Below, piece after piece: positions 44,622 to 48,318 of a stretch of DNA of 48,318 bases. Source of the DNA: Candidatus Epulonipiscium sp. GTDB taxonomy: Bacteria > Bacillota > Clostridia > Lachnospirales > Defluviitaleaceae. The stretch is taken from positions 1 to 48,318 of the forward strand of contig JAAYML010000048.1 in assembly GCA_012521395.1 (NCBI GenBank), given 5' to 3'. The number at the start of each line of letters is the position of its first letter. The stretch's first letter is position 1. The notes under the pieces were generated by a model. It saw only the letters and a program-made list of their open reading frames with translations, did no database searches and had not been told where the DNA came from. Position numbers and translations under genes: made by a program.

Positions 44622-44655
44622 ATTCCCCAAGTTAAGACTTGGGGAATTTATTTTA
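44622..44655 (+). terminator. terminator between flavin lipoprotein and FMN transferase genes
   Basis: ATTCCCCAAGT pairs perfectly with ACTTGGGGAAT around TAAG, followed by TTATTTT. It may let the lipoprotein mRNA be made in excess over the downstream genes. Confidence 0.8.
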
Positions 44656-44781
44656 AATTATAAATTTTATATTTATTTAAGGAGTTTTAAGTCTTTTAGA
44701 AATAAATTCGATTTTAATTGATATTTAATGCATTATAAAGATATAATATGTAATATCATACAAAGAGAAGTTGGTGGAAGA

Positions 44782-45834
44782 ATGAAAAAAGTCACGAATT
44801 TTGTTTTTTTACTTATAATGATAATGATTCCACTTATGGCTTGCAACAATCAATCCAATAAGGCAAATGTCATACAGGAAGAAGTTTTTGCCCTGGGTAC
44901 CATTATTGAATTTAAAATATATGATGATGACAGCAAAAAAGCAAAAGAAGCCATTGATAAATCCATACAACGAATCAGAGAAATTGAAGATAAAATGACC
45001 ATCAATAAAGATAAAAGTGAACTGATTGAAATAAATAACAATGCAGGAATAAATTTTATTTATGTTAGCCCGGATACTTTTTTTGTGATTAAAAAAGCCA
45101 GTGAATATAGTAAACTTTCCCAGGGAGCTTTTGACCTTACGATTGAACCTATTGTAAAATTGTGGGGCATAGGAACGGACAATGCAAGAATTCCAAAACA
45201 AGAAGAAATAGATGTCCTGCTGGATTTAATTAATTATGAAGATCTTATATTGGATGAGGAAAGTCAGTCGGTTATGCTGAGAAAAAAGGGACAGGCAATT
45301 GATCTGGGTGCAATTGCAAAGGGTTATGCAGGGGATGAGGTAAAAAGAATATTAACAGAACATGGAATTCAGACAGCTTTTGTTAATTTGGGCGGAAATG
45401 TAGTAGCGATTGGAACGAAAGTGGACGGAAGCCCATGGAAGATAGGAATTCAAAATCCACTGGATGAACGGGGCAGTCATGTAGCAGTTATAGAAGTCAA
45501 GGATAAGGCTGTGGTGACTTCCGGAAATTACGAAAGATATTTTATTAAAGATGGTAAAAGATACCATCACATTATTGATCCAAAAACTGGTTATCCTGCT
45601 GAAGCGGGTATTATCAGCAGTACAATTGTGACCGATCAATCCATTGATGCAGATGCTTTATCAACTGCTGTATATGTTATGGGGTTAGAAAAAGGATTAA
45701 AATTGATAGAGAGGATGGAAAATGTTGAAGCTGTGATTATTACGGAAGATAATCAAATATATGTAACTGCAGGTTTAAGAGAAGATTTTAAATTAAGTAA
45801 TCCACAGTTTCAGTTACTGGAAAATCTTAATTAA
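44782..45834 (+). CDS. apbE: ApbE-family FAD:protein FMN transferase, lipoprotein
   Basis: The 350-residue protein has a lipobox (MIPLMAC). ApbE motifs are GAIAKGYAGD, FVNLGGNVVAIG, VVTSGNYERYF and HHIIDPKTGYPA, followed by DADALSTAVYVMG. It transfers FMN from FAD to a Thr in extracellular flavoproteins, here most likely the lipoprotein encoded just upstream. The ATG at 44782 (GGTGGAAG upstream) is preferred to the longer in-frame reading from 44728, which would bury the signal peptide. The next gene follows within about 11 bases. Confidence 0.9.
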   Translation: MKKVTNFVFLLIMIMIPLMACNNQSNKANVIQEEVFALGTIIEFKIYDDDSKKAKEAIDKSIQRIREIEDKMTINKDKSELIEINNNAGINFIYVSPDTFFVIKKASEYSKLSQGAFDLTIEPIVKLWGIGTDNARIPKQEEIDVLLDLINYEDLILDEESQSVMLRKKGQAIDLGAIAKGYAGDEVKRILTEHGIQTAFVNLGGNVVAIGTKVDGSPWKIGIQNPLDERGSHVAVIEVKDKAVVTSGNYERYFIKDGKRYHHIIDPKTGYPAEAGIISSTIVTDQSIDADALSTAVYVMGLEKGLKLIERMENVEAVIITEDNQIYVTAGLREDFKLSNPQFQLLENLN

Positions 45835-45845
45835 AGGTGAAGAAA

Positions 45846-46229
45846 ATGAAAAAAGGTGACAAAATCGTTCTCATGACTGTATTGGCTTTATTGGTTGTTA
45901 GCTTTTTATCGGTTATAATTTATAGAATAAGTTATAAGGGAAAAGCATTAAATGCTAAAATTATTCAAAATCAAAAAGTTCTTGTCGAAGTTGATTTAGA
46001 AAAAATTGACGAACCAAAGGAATGGATGGTAAAGGGTGAAGAAGGGCATTATAATATCATAAGAGTCGAAAAAGGAAGAATCCGTTTTATTGAAGCCAAT
46101 TGCCCTGATTTGGTTTGCGTCCATACAGGATGGTTATCTCAACCCGGAGATATAGCTGTTTGTATGCCTCACAATGTCCTTGTAAAAATAGAAGGAGAAA
46201 AAGAGGAACTTGATGAAATTTCATATTAA
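45846..46229 (+). CDS. eetA: NusG domain II protein, EetA-like
   Basis: The 127-residue protein has one N-terminal membrane helix (IVLMTVLALLVVSFLSVIIY) and an extracytoplasmic NusG_II domain. The domain carries the conserved cysteines of the family (NCPDLVCVHTGW, then GDIAVCMPH). In Listeria the equivalent membrane protein, EetA, works with EetB in extracellular electron transfer. AAAGGTG precedes the ATG at 45846; a GTG 9 bases earlier is less likely. It is part of the apbE-to-polyprenyl-synthase operon. Confidence 0.75.
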   Translation: MKKGDKIVLMTVLALLVVSFLSVIIYRISYKGKALNAKIIQNQKVLVEVDLEKIDEPKEWMVKGEEGHYNIIRVEKGRIRFIEANCPDLVCVHTGWLSQPGDIAVCMPHNVLVKIEGEKEELDEISY

Positions 46230-46247
46230 TGGCAGAATGGTGGTATA

Positions 46248-46769
46248 ATGAATAAGACAAAAAAGATGTTTTTTTTATCATTACTCGTAGGAATGGCTGT
46301 AGTTATTCATATCATTGAAGGACAGATTCCAGTACTTTTTCCAGGGGTGAAATTAGGGCTGGCTAATATTATTTCTTTATTTGCCTTGCTGGTATTAGGC
46401 TGGAAAGAAGCGCTTGTGATTGTTGTTTTAAGAACCATTATCAGTTCAATTTATGGAGGAGGTTTTTCTGTATTTTTATTTAGCATAGTAGGAGGCCTTC
46501 TAAGTAATATCGTTATGATTATTTTATATAAGTTTTTTAAAGATGGAATAAGTATCAGTTCCATAAGTGTCTGCGGTGCAATATTTCATAATATTGGGCA
46601 GTTATTTGTAGCCGCAGTTTATATACAAGATTTTAAAATTTATATCTATCTTCCTGTTCTTCTTATTTCAGGGGTTATAACAGGTTTTTTTGTTGGAGTC
46701 AGTGTAAAATTTCTCTGCTATCATTTTAAAGATATGTTTGCTAAAGAACGAAGAAGGGACGATTTATAA
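46248..46769 (+). CDS. eetB: Gx-transporter / HepS1-like membrane protein, EetB-like
   Basis: The 173-residue protein has about five hydrophobic helices and the family pattern FPGVKLGLANIISLFALLVLG. It belongs to the Gx transporter (heptaprenyl diphosphate synthase component I-like) family, distantly related to ECF substrate-binding subunits. In Listeria the EetB member is required with EetA for electron transfer, perhaps in flavin handling. Its stop codon overlaps the next ATG by one base, so translation is coupled. Confidence 0.75.
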   Translation: MNKTKKMFFLSLLVGMAVVIHIIEGQIPVLFPGVKLGLANIISLFALLVLGWKEALVIVVLRTIISSIYGGGFSVFLFSIVGGLLSNIVMIILYKFFKDGISISSISVCGAIFHNIGQLFVAAVYIQDFKIYIYLPVLLISGVITGFFVGVSVKFLCYHFKDMFAKERRRDDL

Positions 46770-47725
46770 TGGGCTTATGGCAAGGATATCCGGAAATACA
46801 TAAGGAACTCATTAAAGTAGAAAATTATATGAAAGAAGTTATTCCTTCAAGAAAAAAGATTTTAACAGATATTTGTTTAGAATTAATAGAAGCTGGCGGA
46901 AAAAGATTAAGACCTGCTTTTGTTATTATAGGAGCAAAATTCGGGCGTTTTGATGAAATAAAGATTATTCCTTTAGCTGCCTCCATGGAACTTCTCCATA
47001 CGGCCACCCTTGTTCATGACGACATTATTGATGATTCTGAGTTAAGAAGAGGTAGAGTAACGGTTCAGGCAAAATGGGGAGAAGACATGGCAGTTTATGT
47101 AGGCGATTATTTATTCACAAAAGCATTTACTATTTTATCCGATAAAATGCACTATGAATATTTAAACAGAATTGCTCATGCGTTTAAGACCATTTGTGAA
47201 GGAGAAATTGACCAATACGAAATAAAATATAACATGGATGTTTCAGTGACGGATTATTTAAAAAGAATTTATAGAAAAACTGCTGTATTGTTTGTAATGA
47301 GTATTTTAACCGGGGCCTATGAGGGTAAATGCAAAAGAAGCACGATACATGCTTTGGGGAAATTTGCTTCTTTTTATGGAATGGCTTTTCAGGTTTATGA
47401 TGATCTTCTAGATTATCTTTCAAGTGAAGAAATAGAAGGGAAACCTATTGGAAATGACATCCGGCAAGGGATATACACATTGCCCTTATTATATGCCTTA
47501 AAAGATCAAAAAACAGGACCGGAAATAAAGAAATTCCTGAGTAAAAAAGCAGATATAAGTAATGAAGAAATCCAGCAGGTTATACAACTGGTAAAGGAAA
47601 CAAGAGCCTTAGATCTAACAAGAGAGTTAAAAGAAAAGTTTGTAAAAAAAGCATTATCTGCCCTGGATAATCTTTCTGACAGTGATTATAAAAATATTTG
47701 TATTGATTTAGTAAAATTGTTATAA
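46769..47725 (+). CDS. polyprenyl diphosphate synthase (heptaprenyl type II-like)
   Basis: The 318-residue all-helical prenyltransferase has GGKRLRPAF, the first aspartate-rich motif DDIID at D84 and the second DDLLD at D211. It condenses isopentenyl diphosphate to a long prenyl chain, giving the side chain of menaquinone or demethylmenaquinone or a lipid carrier. Its place after the EetB-like gene fits quinone supply for electron transfer, as in Listeria. Chain length cannot be told with confidence. No menA/menD-type genes are in the window. Confidence 0.85.
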   Translation: MGLWQGYPEIHKELIKVENYMKEVIPSRKKILTDICLELIEAGGKRLRPAFVIIGAKFGRFDEIKIIPLAASMELLHTATLVHDDIIDDSELRRGRVTVQAKWGEDMAVYVGDYLFTKAFTILSDKMHYEYLNRIAHAFKTICEGEIDQYEIKYNMDVSVTDYLKRIYRKTAVLFVMSILTGAYEGKCKRSTIHALGKFASFYGMAFQVYDDLLDYLSSEEIEGKPIGNDIRQGIYTLPLLYALKDQKTGPEIKKFLSKKADISNEEIQQVIQLVKETRALDLTRELKEKFVKKALSALDNLSDSDYKNICIDLVKLL

Positions 47726-47742
47726 AAGAATGGAATATGGCC

Positions 47743-47778
47743 ATCCCCCCTCTGAATAGTAATATTTAGAGGGGGGAT
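47743..47778 (+). promoter_or_regulatory. hairpin that encloses the ribosome site of the next gene
   Basis: ATCCCCCCTCT (47743-47753) pairs perfectly with AGAGGGGGGAT (47768-47778) around a 14-nt loop. The second arm contains the Shine-Dalgarno of the deacetylase starting at 47783. There is no T tract. It could hold translation off until opened, or end upstream transcripts. Confidence 0.6.
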
Positions 47779-47782
47779 TCCT

Positions 47783-48318
47783 ATGAAAATATATGTTATT
47801 AATCTAAAAGGAGTTACTAAGGTTATCTGGGCTCTCCTGTTAATCATTTTTTGCATGAGTCTTTCAAGACCTTATGTAACGGAAGTTTTTAATACAGTTG
47901 GAAAACAGCAAAGGAAGCTTCCAATATATTGCGTAGAAACTTCTGAGAAAAAAGTCGCCCTCTCGTTCGATGCTGCCTGGGGCGCAGATGACACGGATGA
48001 TTTATTGGCTATACTCGACAAGCATGATGTAAAAGCTACCTTCTTTTTAGTGGGGGATTGGGTAAGAAAGTATCCAGAAGAAGTGAAAAAGATTGCTGCT
48101 GCTGGCCATGATATAGGGAATCACTCCAATAAGCACCCTCATATGGGGCAAATGTCAAAAGAAGCAAACATAAAAGAAATAATGGCGGCGCATGAAGAGG
48201 TTAAGAAGTTAACAGGCATAGAAATGAATTTATTCAGACCACCTTTTGGAGAATATAACAATACAGTAATAGAAGCAGCGGAGGCCTGTAACTATTACAC
48301 GATTCAATGGGATGTTGA
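47783..48318 (+). CDS. PdaB-like polysaccharide deacetylase, 3' end beyond window
   Basis: The reading frame is open from the ATG at 47783 to the window end (178 codons). An N-terminal hydrophobic helix (VIWALLLIIFCMSL) acts as signal anchor. NodB motif 1 is SFDAAWGADDT, the form typical of the sporulation PdaB/YlxY group, in which the usual FDDGP is replaced. HSNKHPH (H-x3-H) is motif 2 and RPPFGEYN is motif 3. It probably acts on cortex or wall glycan. Its ribosome site GAGGGGGG is in a hairpin. Confidence 0.85.
   Translation, partial: MKIYVINLKGVTKVIWALLLIIFCMSLSRPYVTEVFNTVGKQQRKLPIYCVETSEKKVALSFDAAWGADDTDDLLAILDKHDVKATFFLVGDWVRKYPEEVKKIAAAGHDIGNHSNKHPHMGQMSKEANIKEIMAAHEEVKKLTGIEMNLFRPPFGEYNNTVIEAAEACNYYTIQWDV

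Noticed and set aside
44809-45201. 130-codon minus-strand frame opposite apbE
   Set aside because: It is antisense to a gene with all ApbE motifs and has no ribosome site.

Overview
The window looks like chromosomal DNA of a low-GC anaerobic Clostridia-type Firmicute. The evidence is AT-rich code with strong AGGAGG-type ribosome sites and TTG starts, S-layer homology (SLH) proteins, AddAB rather than RecBCD, a DUF5721 gene of the kind seen in Lachnospirales relatives, an anaerobic CO-dehydrogenase (CooS) and a spore-cortex-hydrolase-like protein. The exact genus cannot be read from the sequence.

Layout. 1-1005: last bases of a 23S rRNA gene, then ten tRNA genes with no 5S gene between or after them, closed by a strong terminator. 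1087-5742: an HTH regulator with a BtrH/C39-like domain (minus strand), then a three-gene cluster of ATP-grasp ligase, PHP phosphoesterase and SLH-tagged NodB deacetylase. 5940-12437: two secreted proteins with copper-amine-oxidase-N ('stalk') domains flanking a GDT1-type cation exporter, then a DHH phosphoesterase and a LURP-one/tubby-like protein. 12529-17401 (minus): a two-gene operon of membrane-anchored TIR proteins, one carrying an HtrA-like serine protease and the other a long WD40 array. 17586-19502: a solitary CooS-like gene whose active-site motifs depart from the canonical enzyme. 19755-24911: two large secreted surface proteins separated by a decayed coding remnant. 25108-27739: a PhoB/OmpR-type two-component system preceded by tandem TTAAG repeats. 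27765-28748 (minus): a soluble chemoreceptor-like protein. 28942-39004: a probable five-gene operon of lipoprotein deacetylase, addB, alaX-type editing protein, a shikimate-kinase-like P-loop kinase and addA. 39055-41959: htpG (minus) beside a CIRCE-like HrcA operator, a CBS-pair protein and a DUF5721 protein. 42069-47725: a type II NADH dehydrogenase fused to a DoxX-like membrane domain, divergent from a flavin lipoprotein, ApbE flavin transferase, NusG-II protein, Gx-transporter-like protein and polyprenyl synthase. This matches the flavin-based extracellular electron transfer (FLEET) locus known from Listeria. 47783-end: start of a PdaB-like deacetylase whose ribosome site lies inside a perfect hairpin.

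How the genes fit together. Most of the window concerns the cell envelope (three NodB deacetylases, SLH proteins, stalk-domain proteins), anaerobic redox life (CooS, FLEET) and DNA repair (AddAB). The best candidate for an undescribed system is the TIR-protease/TIR-WD40 pair: both proteins are predicted to hold a cytoplasmic TIR domain with the catalytic-position glutamate and to display a protease or a propeller outside the membrane. Second-line candidates are the CooS variant lacking one C-cluster cysteine, the shikimate-kinase-like enzyme lacking its shikimate-binding arginine, the DnaA-box cluster at 7859-7920 and several unannotated regulatory structures.
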